Origin: Belliella kenyensis
Lineage (GTDB): Bacteria; Bacteroidota; Bacteroidia; Cytophagales; Cyclobacteriaceae
NCBI RefSeq assembly: GCF_022549675.1
Contig: NZ_JAKZGR010000023.1
Coordinates: 1 to 43,047 of the forward strand
Direction of reading: 5' to 3'
DNA length: 43,047 bases
In this document: positions 26,776 through 34,401 of the stretch, in pieces
Position numbering within the stretch: position 1 is the first letter of the stretch
Layout: every line of letters begins with the position of its first letter
The notes under the pieces: model-generated
What the model saw: the letters and a program-made list of their open reading frames with translations, nothing else
Databases searched by the model: none
Told to the model about the DNA's origin: nothing
Made by a program: the position numbers and the translations under genes

Positions 26776-29700
26776 TGAAAAGTAAAAGCTTACGACATAA
26801 TTATTGCCATTCTTTTATCCTTGTGATAGGCTTATTCTTATTGTCTTGTGAAAAACCAATTGAAAATAAAAGATTTACTTTGCTTCCCTCTTCTCATACA
26901 GGTGTCACTTTTAGCAATGAATTGGTTTCGGATGAGCAGATGAATATCCTAGAGTACCTGTACTTCTACAATGGCGGCGGAGTTGCTTTGGGAGATGTCA
27001 ATAATGACGGCTTATTAGATATTTATTTCACTTCGAATCAGGGAGAAAACAAGCTTTATCTCAACAAAGGAGATTTTCAATTTGAAGATATCACCAGTCA
27101 AGCAAATGTTGATGGAGGTGGTGGATGGTCTACAGGGGTGACCATGGCAGATGTCAATGGGGATGGGCTTTTGGATATCTATGTATGTCAAGTAGGAGGA
27201 TACAAAGGTATTAGGGGTAAAAATAAATTATATATCAATCAAGGTGATTTGACCTTCAAAGAAGAAGCGGCGGTATATGGTTTGGATTTTGAAGGCTTTT
27301 CTACCCACGCCGTTTTTTTTGACTATGACCAAGATGGAGACCTGGATTTATACTTACTCAATCATTCTATAAAGAAACCTGAAGTATTTTCTCATGCAGA
27401 CACCAAGTTTGGTGATCGAGACTTAAGAGGTGGGGACAAACTTTTCCAAAGTCAAGTAGCCCAAGGCTCTGAAAAGATGCTAGATGTGACCGAAGAGGCA
27501 GGGATTCTTTCAAGTAGCCTAGGTTTTGGTTTAGGCGTGGGTATAGGAGACGTCAATGGCAATGGCTGGCTAGATATCTATGTGTCCAATGATTTTACGG
27601 AAGATGACTACTTGTATTTGAATCAAGGAGATGGAACTTTCAAGGAATCTTTGAAAGAAATGATAAGCCATACAAGCAGATACAGCATGGGCAACGATCT
27701 AAATGACCTAAATAATGATGGTTTTCCAGAGATCTTTACAACTGATATGCTTCCTGAAAATCCAGAGATTTGGATGAAATCAATAGGAGAGGATAAGCAA
27801 GAAGTATATGAGGTGAAAAAGAAATTTGGCTATGGGGATCAATATGTGAGAAATCACCTTCAATTGAACGTAAAGGGGAAAAGGTTTGCTGAAGTTGGTT
27901 TGCTTACTCAAACTTTTGCCACAGATTGGAGCTGGTCTCCCTTGATTTTTGATATGGATAATGATGGGTTGAAAGATATCCATGTTACCAATGGAATCGT
28001 AAAGAGACCAAATGATTTGGATTTTGTGCAATATAGTCAGGCAGCAGATGCTTCTCTCACTGAGCGTGAGTTGTATGAAAAGCTCATCAAAATGCTACCC
28101 AGTATGAAGCTGGCCAATTATACTTTCCGACAAACTGGTGGACTGGAATTTGTTCAAATGGCTGAATCTTGGGGTTTAGATCAACTCTCTTATTCCTCGG
28201 GCTCAGCCTATGGGGACTTGGACAATGACGGAGATTTAGACTTGGTGATCAACAACATTGATCAAGAGGCATTTATCTATAGAAACAATACAGCAAAGAT
28301 CGATAGCGCCAATTACATAGCGATTGCCTTGCAGCAGGATGGTTTTAATGTCTTTGGTATTGGAGCGAAAGTAATGGTGGAAACAAATCAAGGAGAGCAA
28401 TACCAGTTGATAAGCCCTTCAAGAGGATTTCAATCATCGAGTACTTACACTGCCCATTTTGGACTTGGTAAATCAAATGTGATCAAACAAGTTCAAATCC
28501 ATTGGAATTACGATGAGGTAGAGCGATTTGATGATATAGCAATTAATCAAAGTCTAATACTCCAAAAGGGAAAAGGACGACCCTTAAGTCCCCTTAAAGA
28601 GAATGAGTCAAAAAAAACAGAGGATTTATTTTCAACTTTTCCATGGATTCATGAGGAGAATACGGAGTTTGATGATATGCGTAGGGAATATCTTCTGCCC
28701 AGAAAGTACTCTACAGAAGGCCCTGCCCTGGCTGTAGGCGATGTCAACGGAGACGGCCTTGAGGATATCTACCTTGGAGGAGCCAAAGGACAAGCTAGTA
28801 AGTTGTTTCTTCAAACCAAATCTGGGGATTTTGTTGAAAAAAACAATCCTACTTTTGATCAAATGACACCAGGAGAAGATTTAGTTGCCCAATTGATAGA
28901 CCTAAATGGCAATGGATTTTTGGACCTATATGTAGGAAGTGGAGGATATGAGCACCCACAAGGGCATTTGTACAATACTGATCGGGTGTTTTTCAATGAT
29001 GGGAATGGGAATTTTAGTTTTTCTCCAAATTCTCTACCCCCAATTGGCGAAAACACCTCTTCTATAGCCATACATGATGTGAATAATGATGGAGCGCCTG
29101 ACATTTTTGTAGCAAGCGCTGTCCTAACAGGGAATTATGGAGCAAAGCCTAAGAGCTATTTGCTGATCAATGACGGCAATGGGAATTTTACAGATCAAAC
29201 AGAAAAGTTTTTCGGTGACAATCCTGATTTTGGAATGATTCAATCTGCACATTGGCAAGAGTTGGGTGCTGATGATCAAAAGTGCCTAATTTTGGCAGGT
29301 GAGTGGTCTGATGTGCAGATTTGGAAACAGTCCGAGGACTTGACATTCCAAATAGCCCAGCATAATATACCAACTGGAATGTATTTGGTAGCGGATGAAT
29401 TGGGGGATTGGAAAAATCAGCCAGTTATTTTTCTAGGCAATATGGGATTGAATTCAAAATGGAAGGCAAGTAAAGAAAAGCCATTGTGGTTATATCACCA
29501 TGATTTTGATGAAAATGGTCAAGAGGATCCATTGGTTTTTCACTACATGAAAGATTTACTTGTTCCTTTTGGGTCAAGAGATGATTTGATCAAACAGGTT
29601 CCAGCCGTGAAAAAAAAGCATGCAAGTTATCTAGAATATTCAAAAATTCAGAAGCCAGAGGATGTGTTTGGCAAAGATAAGATAGGAGCAGCTCGGAAGT

Positions 29701-30083
29701 TTCAAGTGACCAATATGGCGTCTGGATTATACTTCGTTGCAGATGGTGAGTTTGTTTCGTTACCTTTGGAAGGCCAATTTGGGCCAGTACAATCAGTGTA
29801 CAGTTGGAAAGAAGCAGAATATCTGAATTTGGTAGTAGTGGGTGGGTTTGATAATTACAGAAATGACCTAGGTAAATCAAGTGCCTTGTCTATGGCTTTT
29901 TTTCAAATGAATAAGGAAGGGAAATGGATACAAAGTCAGCTTATTCCTGAGATTTCAGGACAATTTAGGGTATTGGCACAAGTGAATATCAATCAAAGCC
30001 CACATTTGATTGGTCTAAGGAACAATGATTCACCTGTTATCATTAGCTTAGAAAAGCTAAAAGATCGATTTGCCAAAAGGTAA
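26775..30083 (+). CDS. FG-GAP/VCBS-repeat lipoprotein with ASPIC/UnbV domain, third paralogue
   Basis: A 1102-residue lipoprotein. The ATG at 26775 shares a base with the previous stop (TGATG) and gives a leader MKSKSLRHNYCHSF.. with lipobox LLSC (Cys25); an ATG at 26760 would add five residues and is less economical. Blades include LGDVNNDGLLDI, MADVNGDGLLDI, YDQDGDLDL, IGDVNGNGWLDI and, after the ASPIC/UnbV domain (about 525-595: FGIGAKVMVETNQG, PSRGFQSSSTYTAHFGLG, VQIHWNYDEVE), VGDVNGDGLEDI and HDVNNDGAPDI. In the ASPIC domain the usual WPDG-like turn reads WNYDE, so it may be the most diverged copy. It ends the overlapping run; the haloperoxidase-like gene follows after 39 bases. Confidence 0.9.
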   Translation: MKSKSLRHNYCHSFILVIGLFLLSCEKPIENKRFTLLPSSHTGVTFSNELVSDEQMNILEYLYFYNGGGVALGDVNNDGLLDIYFTSNQGENKLYLNKGDFQFEDITSQANVDGGGGWSTGVTMADVNGDGLLDIYVCQVGGYKGIRGKNKLYINQGDLTFKEEAAVYGLDFEGFSTHAVFFDYDQDGDLDLYLLNHSIKKPEVFSHADTKFGDRDLRGGDKLFQSQVAQGSEKMLDVTEEAGILSSSLGFGLGVGIGDVNGNGWLDIYVSNDFTEDDYLYLNQGDGTFKESLKEMISHTSRYSMGNDLNDLNNDGFPEIFTTDMLPENPEIWMKSIGEDKQEVYEVKKKFGYGDQYVRNHLQLNVKGKRFAEVGLLTQTFATDWSWSPLIFDMDNDGLKDIHVTNGIVKRPNDLDFVQYSQAADASLTERELYEKLIKMLPSMKLANYTFRQTGGLEFVQMAESWGLDQLSYSSGSAYGDLDNDGDLDLVINNIDQEAFIYRNNTAKIDSANYIAIALQQDGFNVFGIGAKVMVETNQGEQYQLISPSRGFQSSSTYTAHFGLGKSNVIKQVQIHWNYDEVERFDDIAINQSLILQKGKGRPLSPLKENESKKTEDLFSTFPWIHEENTEFDDMRREYLLPRKYSTEGPALAVGDVNGDGLEDIYLGGAKGQASKLFLQTKSGDFVEKNNPTFDQMTPGEDLVAQLIDLNGNGFLDLYVGSGGYEHPQGHLYNTDRVFFNDGNGNFSFSPNSLPPIGENTSSIAIHDVNNDGAPDIFVASAVLTGNYGAKPKSYLLINDGNGNFTDQTEKFFGDNPDFGMIQSAHWQELGADDQKCLILAGEWSDVQIWKQSEDLTFQIAQHNIPTGMYLVADELGDWKNQPVIFLGNMGLNSKWKASKEKPLWLYHHDFDENGQEDPLVFHYMKDLLVPFGSRDDLIKQVPAVKKKHASYLEYSKIQKPEDVFGKDKIGAARKFQVTNMASGLYFVADGEFVSLPLEGQFGPVQSVYSWKEAEYLNLVVVGGFDNYRNDLGKSSALSMAFFQMNKEGKWIQSQLIPEISGQFRVLAQVNINQSPHLIGLRNNDSPVIISLEKLKDRFAKR

Positions 30084-30122
30084 AGGAATGTTTAAATTTA
30101 CTTATTATTGATTTTCAAATAC

Positions 30123-31463
30123 ATGTTACAATTCCGAAATATAACCGCTTTGCTTGCCTTGGTGATAGTCTTCTACTCCTGTCAAGAAAAAGACTATTCT
30201 AACCTTATACAAGACGGTAGCTATCAATTTGCTGCACAAGATCAGCTTACGGAGATCATTATTCATGATATTTTTTCCCCTCCTGTAGCTAGTCGGATTT
30301 ATGCCTATCCGTCTATTGCAGCTTATGAAGTAGCGGTCTTGGCAGGTGATGATTACCAGTCTTTGATGGGACAGTTGAATGGTTTTGAAAAGGCAGACTT
30401 TGATATACCTGAAGATGTATATTTTCCTCTCGCTGCACTTGCGGCTTATTACAAAGTTGGAACATTGCTCATTTTTTCAGAAGAACTCATGAATGAGCAT
30501 AAAGAATCGTTTTATAAGTCTCTCAAAATTAATGGACTACCTGATCGTGTGTTTGAAGCTTCACTCATTTTAGGTGAGCAGGTGGCGGATCATGTAATTG
30601 CCTATTCTAAAACGGATAATTATGCCCAAAGCAGGTCTTTTGAAAAATACAGCTTGACGGATAATCCCAATGCTTGGCAACCTACTCCTCCCATGTACAT
30701 GGAGGGTCTCGAGCCACACTGGAACAAAATCAGGCCATTTGTAATGGAACGACCAGATCAGTTTAAGTCTTTGCCACCGACTACCTTTAGCACAGAGGTA
30801 GGTTCTGACTTCTATAGAGAAGCGGAGGAAGTTTTTTCTACGGTAAGAAACCTTACCAAAGAGCAAAGTGATATTGCCTACTTCTGGGATTGCAATCCTT
30901 ACAAAGTGAATGTAAAAGGTCACGTGATGTTCGCCGAGAAAAAGATCACACCAGGAGGTCACTGGATGGGAATTGCCGCTATCGCTTCAAAGACTGCAAA
31001 ACAAGACTGGCGTGCAGCCGCAGAAACTTTGGCGATGACAAGTATTGCTTTATTTGATGGATTCATTGCATGTTGGGACGAAAAGTACAGGTCTGTTTTG
31101 ATCCGGCCAGAGACCTATATCAACAAGTACATAGATGAAGAGTGGTTGCCAGTATTACAGACACCTCCATTTCCTGAATACACCTCGGGACATAGTGTGG
31201 TGAGCAATGCGGCAGCAGAGACCTTGACATGGCTACTTGGAGATGGTTTCCATTTTGTAGATTCTACAGAAGTTGCATTTGGATTGCCTATCAGGGAGTT
31301 TGAATCATTCCGGTTGGCGGCAGATGAGGCAGCTATCAGTCGGCTATATGGAGGAATACATTATATGCCAGCCATAGTTCATGGCTCTACCAAAGGCAAA
31401 AAGTTAGGGGAATACTTGGTGCAGAAAGTACAAAGTAGAAAAGAAAAAATAGCGGTGAAATAA
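30123..31463 (+). CDS. PAP2/vanadium-haloperoxidase-fold lipoprotein
   Basis: A 446-residue lipoprotein from the ATG at 30123 (lipobox FYSC, Cys20); the TTG at 30108 is a poorer start. All three phosphate/vanadate-binding motifs of the PAP2 superfamily are visible. KYRSVLIRP (321-329) fits KxxxxxxRP. EYTSGH (His357) is the PSGH motif with Thr for Pro. SRLYGGIHY (406-414) fits SRxxxxxH with His413, but the Asp expected four residues after that His is Ala. The family includes acid phosphatases and vanadium-dependent haloperoxidases, and the sequence alone does not separate them; the missing Asp deserves attention. Location after the SusC/D and FG-GAP genes suggests it acts on the same substrate at the surface or in the periplasm, which is inference. 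Confidence 0.85.
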   Translation: MLQFRNITALLALVIVFYSCQEKDYSNLIQDGSYQFAAQDQLTEIIIHDIFSPPVASRIYAYPSIAAYEVAVLAGDDYQSLMGQLNGFEKADFDIPEDVYFPLAALAAYYKVGTLLIFSEELMNEHKESFYKSLKINGLPDRVFEASLILGEQVADHVIAYSKTDNYAQSRSFEKYSLTDNPNAWQPTPPMYMEGLEPHWNKIRPFVMERPDQFKSLPPTTFSTEVGSDFYREAEEVFSTVRNLTKEQSDIAYFWDCNPYKVNVKGHVMFAEKKITPGGHWMGIAAIASKTAKQDWRAAAETLAMTSIALFDGFIACWDEKYRSVLIRPETYINKYIDEEWLPVLQTPPFPEYTSGHSVVSNAAAETLTWLLGDGFHFVDSTEVAFGLPIREFESFRLAADEAAISRLYGGIHYMPAIVHGSTKGKKLGEYLVQKVQSRKEKIAVK

Positions 31464-31521
31464 ATTAATCAATTTGATAGTTGAATCTTCAATTTTTCAA
31501 AGACCTTATTAAGTGTATTTG

Positions 31522-31880
31522 ATGGGTGAAATTATAGACCTAAGTCAAGAGATATATTCTGGAATGCCTGTTTTCAACGGGCTACCAAAGGTTCATATCA
31601 GTGTATACGCAACGCATGAGCAATGGGAAGGAATACCGAATCCAAAGACTTCTACGCCAAGCGTGAAGAAGCTTGAATTTGGCGAACATACAGGTACTCA
31701 TGTTGACGCGCTAAGTCACATGGGGATCAAATATGTGGAGAGCTAGGGTTTACCCATTACGAAAACATGATCAATCTTCACAAACTCATACAGAGAGGTC
31801 GTTTCCGTTTTATAGCTTTGCCTTTAAAGATTAGAGGAGGCACGGGTTCCCCAGTTCGCGCAGTGGCTATTTTTGAATAG
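31522..31880 (+). pseudogene. Broken cyclase-family (kynurenine formamidase-like) gene
   Basis: The first part (ATG 31522 to stop 31746) encodes IIDLSQEIYSGMPVFNG and the cyclase-family metal-binding motif GEHTGTHVDALSHMG. Immediately after the stop, in another frame from 31749 to the stop at 31878-31880, comes THYENMINLHKLIQRG.. ending ALPLKIRGGTGSPVRAVAIF, which is the C-terminal signature of the same family. Only about 117 of the usual ~250 residues remain, so the middle (~140 residues) was deleted and the frame changed at the junction. The gene cannot make an active metal-dependent hydrolase. The intact family hydrolyses cyclic or formamide substrates; the original substrate is unknown. 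Confidence 0.85.
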
Positions 31881-31947
31881 ATTTTTGTTGTTGTAAGGTT
31901 TCGATTTTAGGGTGATTATTATATTCAGCAAAACATAGAAGGCTTTT

Positions 31948-32010
31948 TTGCGGTGAAAATATCTTTTAATCACCGCAAATTTGCGGTGATTAATTTGTAT
32001 ATTCACCGCA
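31948..32010. promoter_or_regulatory. Operator-like array of four TTGCGGTGA half-sites before fic
   Basis: Half-sites alternate in direction: TTGCGGTGA (31948), TCACCGCAA (31970), TTGCGGTGA (31981) and TCACCGCA (32003). The two forward sites are 33 bases apart and so are the two reverse sites. The central pair forms a 28-bp perfect palindrome at 31966-31993. The last half-site ends 14 bases before the fic ATG, so a bound protein would cover the promoter or start. The Fic protein itself has a C-terminal HTH and is a natural candidate for autoregulation (inference). Confidence 0.7.
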
Positions 32011-32024
32011 CCTAATATGAAAAA

Positions 32025-33131
32025 ATGGTAAAATACATTTATGAATATAAAGACTGGACAAACTTCTCATGGGATGATAAGGCTATAAATCAAGTCTTTG
32101 GAGAGGCCCGTTTATTACAAGGGAAAATCATCGGAAAGATGAATTCGATTGGCTTTTCGACAAAAGAAGAGACTAATCTAGCTAACTTGACCTTAGACGT
32201 AGTAAAATCTTCAGAAATAGAAGGAGAAATACTCAACTATGAGCAAGTGCGTTCTTCAGTAGCAAGACGGTTAGGGATTAATACTGCTGGACTTGTGCCA
32301 AGTAACAGGCATATCGAAGGAGTTGTGGAGATGATGCTTGATGCAACACAACGATATGACTCACCATTGACAGAGAGTCGGTTATTTGGTTGGCATGCAG
32401 CTCTTTTTCCTACAGGTTTCAGTGGGCCTTACCAAATAGAAGTAGGTCAGTACAGGACAGGAGAGATGCAGATAGTGTCAGGAGCGAAGGGTAAGGAGAA
32501 GGTGCACTTTGAAGCAGTAAAGGCCAGTCTTGTGAAAACTGAAATGGACAAGCTACTAGATTGGATTAATAATAATCATATGCTTGACCCAGTGCTAAAG
32601 GCTTCAATAGCACACTTATGGTTTATCATTATTCATCCTTTTGACGATGGAAATGGTAGAATTGCAAGAGCTATATCAGATTTATTATTAGCGAGAGCAG
32701 AAGGAAGTGCTGAACGATTTTATAGTATGTCAAATCAGATATTGAAAGAGAGAAATCGGTATTATGAGGTTTTGCAAAAAGTTCAGCATAGTTCAAGTGA
32801 CATTACAGAGTGGTTAGATTGGTTTTTGCATTGTCTGAAAAACGCAATACACGCCACTGAAGAAACAACTACTAATATCATGAAGAAGGCAGCTTTTTGG
32901 AAGTTGCATGAAAACACTCCTGTCAATGAGCGTCAACGACTAGTGCTTAACAAGCTATTTGATGGTTTTGAAGGAAAATTAAAGACTTCAAAATGGGCAA
33001 AAATAAATAAGGTATCCACAGATACTGCCTTGAGGGATATCAAAGATTTAGTAGATAAGAAAATTTTGCAGCAAACGAGTGATAAAGGAAGAAACGCCAA
33101 TTATGAATTGACTGAGATCAATCTGGATTGA
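32025..33131 (+). CDS. Fic-family AMP-transferase with C-terminal HTH
   Basis: A 368-residue soluble protein. The N-terminal part (1-100) matches the Fic N-terminal/DUF4172 region: YEYKDWTNFSWD and LTLDVVKSSEIEGE. SSEIEG (62-67) fits the inhibitory-helix motif [S/T]xxxE[G/N] of class II Fic proteins, in which that Glu blocks ATP. The catalytic motif HPFDDGNGRIAR (204-215) matches HxFx[D/E]GNGRxxR fully, so AMPylation or related nucleotide transfer is expected. The C-terminus (about 300-368) is a winged-helix-like region (TSKWAKINKVSTDTALRDIK). The gene is single, preceded by a palindromic half-site array that suggests self-regulation. Downstream is copy 2 of the dispersed repeat. The target protein is unknown. 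Its setting between a decayed gene and housekeeping genes hints at a mobile or accessory insertion. Confidence 0.9.
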   Translation: MVKYIYEYKDWTNFSWDDKAINQVFGEARLLQGKIIGKMNSIGFSTKEETNLANLTLDVVKSSEIEGEILNYEQVRSSVARRLGINTAGLVPSNRHIEGVVEMMLDATQRYDSPLTESRLFGWHAALFPTGFSGPYQIEVGQYRTGEMQIVSGAKGKEKVHFEAVKASLVKTEMDKLLDWINNNHMLDPVLKASIAHLWFIIIHPFDDGNGRIARAISDLLLARAEGSAERFYSMSNQILKERNRYYEVLQKVQHSSSDITEWLDWFLHCLKNAIHATEETTTNIMKKAAFWKLHENTPVNERQRLVLNKLFDGFEGKLKTSKWAKINKVSTDTALRDIKDLVDKKILQQTSDKGRNANYELTEINLD

Positions 33132-33290
33132 TCATTCGAAATGGTTGATGATTGGATTTATTTATAAAATGGGATGTAACCCTTCAAGGAATTTACAGCT
33201 TTAATTCAACATTGTATTATTCAAATAGTGATCCGATTTAGATTGGAGAGCAGCTTGTTGGAGCTAATAGCATTGTTATTTATTTTTAAT

Positions 33291-33448
33291 CTGATTATAC
33301 GCTTTTTTACCAGTAACGTCAATTCATTGGCTCAACAGGTTGTTAATGGTCAATATCCATAAGTATCCAATATCAATTTATATCGGAAGTTAGATAAATC
33401 GGAATTTTGTAAGGTTATTGGCAAAGTTCCGTATATCCATATTTTTCA
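33291..33448. repeat. Dispersed intergenic repeat, copy 2 (~158 bp)
   Basis: Same orientation and extent as 14137-14293. The ~113-base right part differs from copy 1 at three positions and the left 18 bases are identical. The internal imperfect stem is also kept. It sits in an intergenic gap with unrelated neighbours (fic, rsmG), so similarity is not due to duplicated flanking genes. Confidence 0.85.
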
Positions 33449-33548
33449 CTTTTGAAAAAATGAATAAGAAATGTTCTATGTTTCATGTTCGACAAGTATA
33501 TTCTATAAAACATGTCGGTTCTAGGGAGAGATATTCTAATATTCACCC

Positions 33549-33572
33549 TATTTTTGTGAAACATTAGATTTG
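33549..33572 (+). promoter_or_regulatory. Candidate -7 elements for rsmG
   Basis: TATTTTTG (33549-33556) and TAGATTTG (33565-33572) both fit TAnnTTTG exactly. The second is only 7 bases before the ATG, so the first is the better choice. No clear TTG lies at normal distance upstream of either. Confidence 0.3.
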
Positions 33573-33579
33573 ATTATAC

Positions 33580-34212
33580 ATGGACTTGATACTTGAGCAC
33601 TTTCCCAACCTGACTGAAAAGCAAAAAGAGCAGTTTGCAAAACTTAAAGACCTTTATATTGACTGGAATGAAAAGATCAATGTGATCAGTAGAAAAGACA
33701 TGGATCAATTTTATGAAAGGCATGTCCTTCATTCATTGGGTATTGCCAAAGTGATGCAGTTTCAGCCAGGCACCAAAGTATTGGATATCGGTACAGGAGG
33801 AGGTTTTCCTGGTATCCCGCTTGCTATTCTTTTTCCCGATACGCATTTTCATTTGGTGGATTCAATAGGTAAAAAAATCACCGTAGTCAAAGACGTGGCA
33901 AAGCAACTCAAACTTTCAAATGTGGAAGCCCAGCAAGCCAGGGCTGAAAGCTTGGTCAGGAAGTATGATTTTGTAGTTAGTCGTGCGGTGACAAGGTTTA
34001 CCAACTTTTTCCCTTGGGTCAAAGGGAAATTCAAAAAGGAGGATTTTAATGAGTTTCCAAACGGAATTCTTTTGCTCAAAGGTGGAGATGTCGATGAAGA
34101 GATGGAAGAGAGAAATGTTGGATATGTCACTTACCATTTAGAGGATTACTTTAAAGGCGAATTTTTTGATACCAAAAAAGTGGTTTACGTTCCTTGGGAA
34201 GGAAAGAGATGA
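33580..34212 (+). CDS. rsmG: 16S rRNA (guanine-527-N7)-methyltransferase RsmG
   Basis: A 210-residue cytoplasmic enzyme, normal length for the family, that uses S-adenosylmethionine to methylate N7 of G527 in 16S rRNA. The N-terminal helix region includes LYIDWNEKINVISRKD and FYERHVLHSLGIAK, both RsmG signatures. The SAM-binding loop VLDIGTGGGFPGIPLAI follows at about 66-82, then FHLVDSIGKKI and the VVSRAVTRFTNFFPWV segment near 130. All expected motifs are intact. It is followed after ~190 bases by dnaE, with a long perfect hairpin in between. Loss of this enzyme is known in other bacteria to give low-level streptomycin resistance. Confidence 0.95.
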   Translation: MDLILEHFPNLTEKQKEQFAKLKDLYIDWNEKINVISRKDMDQFYERHVLHSLGIAKVMQFQPGTKVLDIGTGGGFPGIPLAILFPDTHFHLVDSIGKKITVVKDVAKQLKLSNVEAQQARAESLVRKYDFVVSRAVTRFTNFFPWVKGKFKKEDFNEFPNGILLLKGGDVDEEMEERNVGYVTYHLEDYFKGEFFDTKKVVYVPWEGKR

Positions 34213-34249
34213 TACACTTATTTTCAGGATTTCAAGTTCTATTATTCAA

Positions 34250-34290
34250 ATTACAAGATTGAAAGATTTCTAATCTTTCAATCTTGTAAT
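34250..34290. terminator. Long perfect hairpin between rsmG and dnaE
   Basis: A perfect 19-bp stem: ATTACAAGATTGAAAGATT pairs with AATCTTTCAATCTTGTAAT around the loop TCT, 38 bases after the rsmG stop. A terminator is the likely reading, but the stem is AT-rich and only CTTAAAACTTTC follows rather than a T-run, so RNA processing or a small palindromic insertion is also possible. Confidence 0.55.
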
Positions 34291-34353
34291 CTTAAAACTT
34301 TCTAATTTTTTCCTATTTCTTTCTCATACAAATTTCTCCAATACTTTGCCCAC

Positions 34354-34382
34354 TTGAGCAGATGTTTGTTAACTTAGATTTC
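34354..34382 (+). promoter_or_regulatory. Candidate promoter for dnaE
   Basis: TTG (34354-34356), an 18-base spacer and TAGATTTC (34375-34382) resemble the Bacteroidota promoter TTG-N17-23-TAnnTTTG with one mismatch in the last base. The ATG follows 19 bases later. Confidence 0.4.
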
Positions 34383-34401
34383 CCAAAATTAAAGCGTTTG
34401 T

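Larger units (their letters stand above)
33132..33579. other. Intergenic region between fic and rsmG
   Basis: 448 bases without a credible gene. It holds copy 2 of the 157-bp dispersed repeat (33291-33448) and the candidate promoter of rsmG at its right end. No clear terminator for fic was found. Confidence 0.5.
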
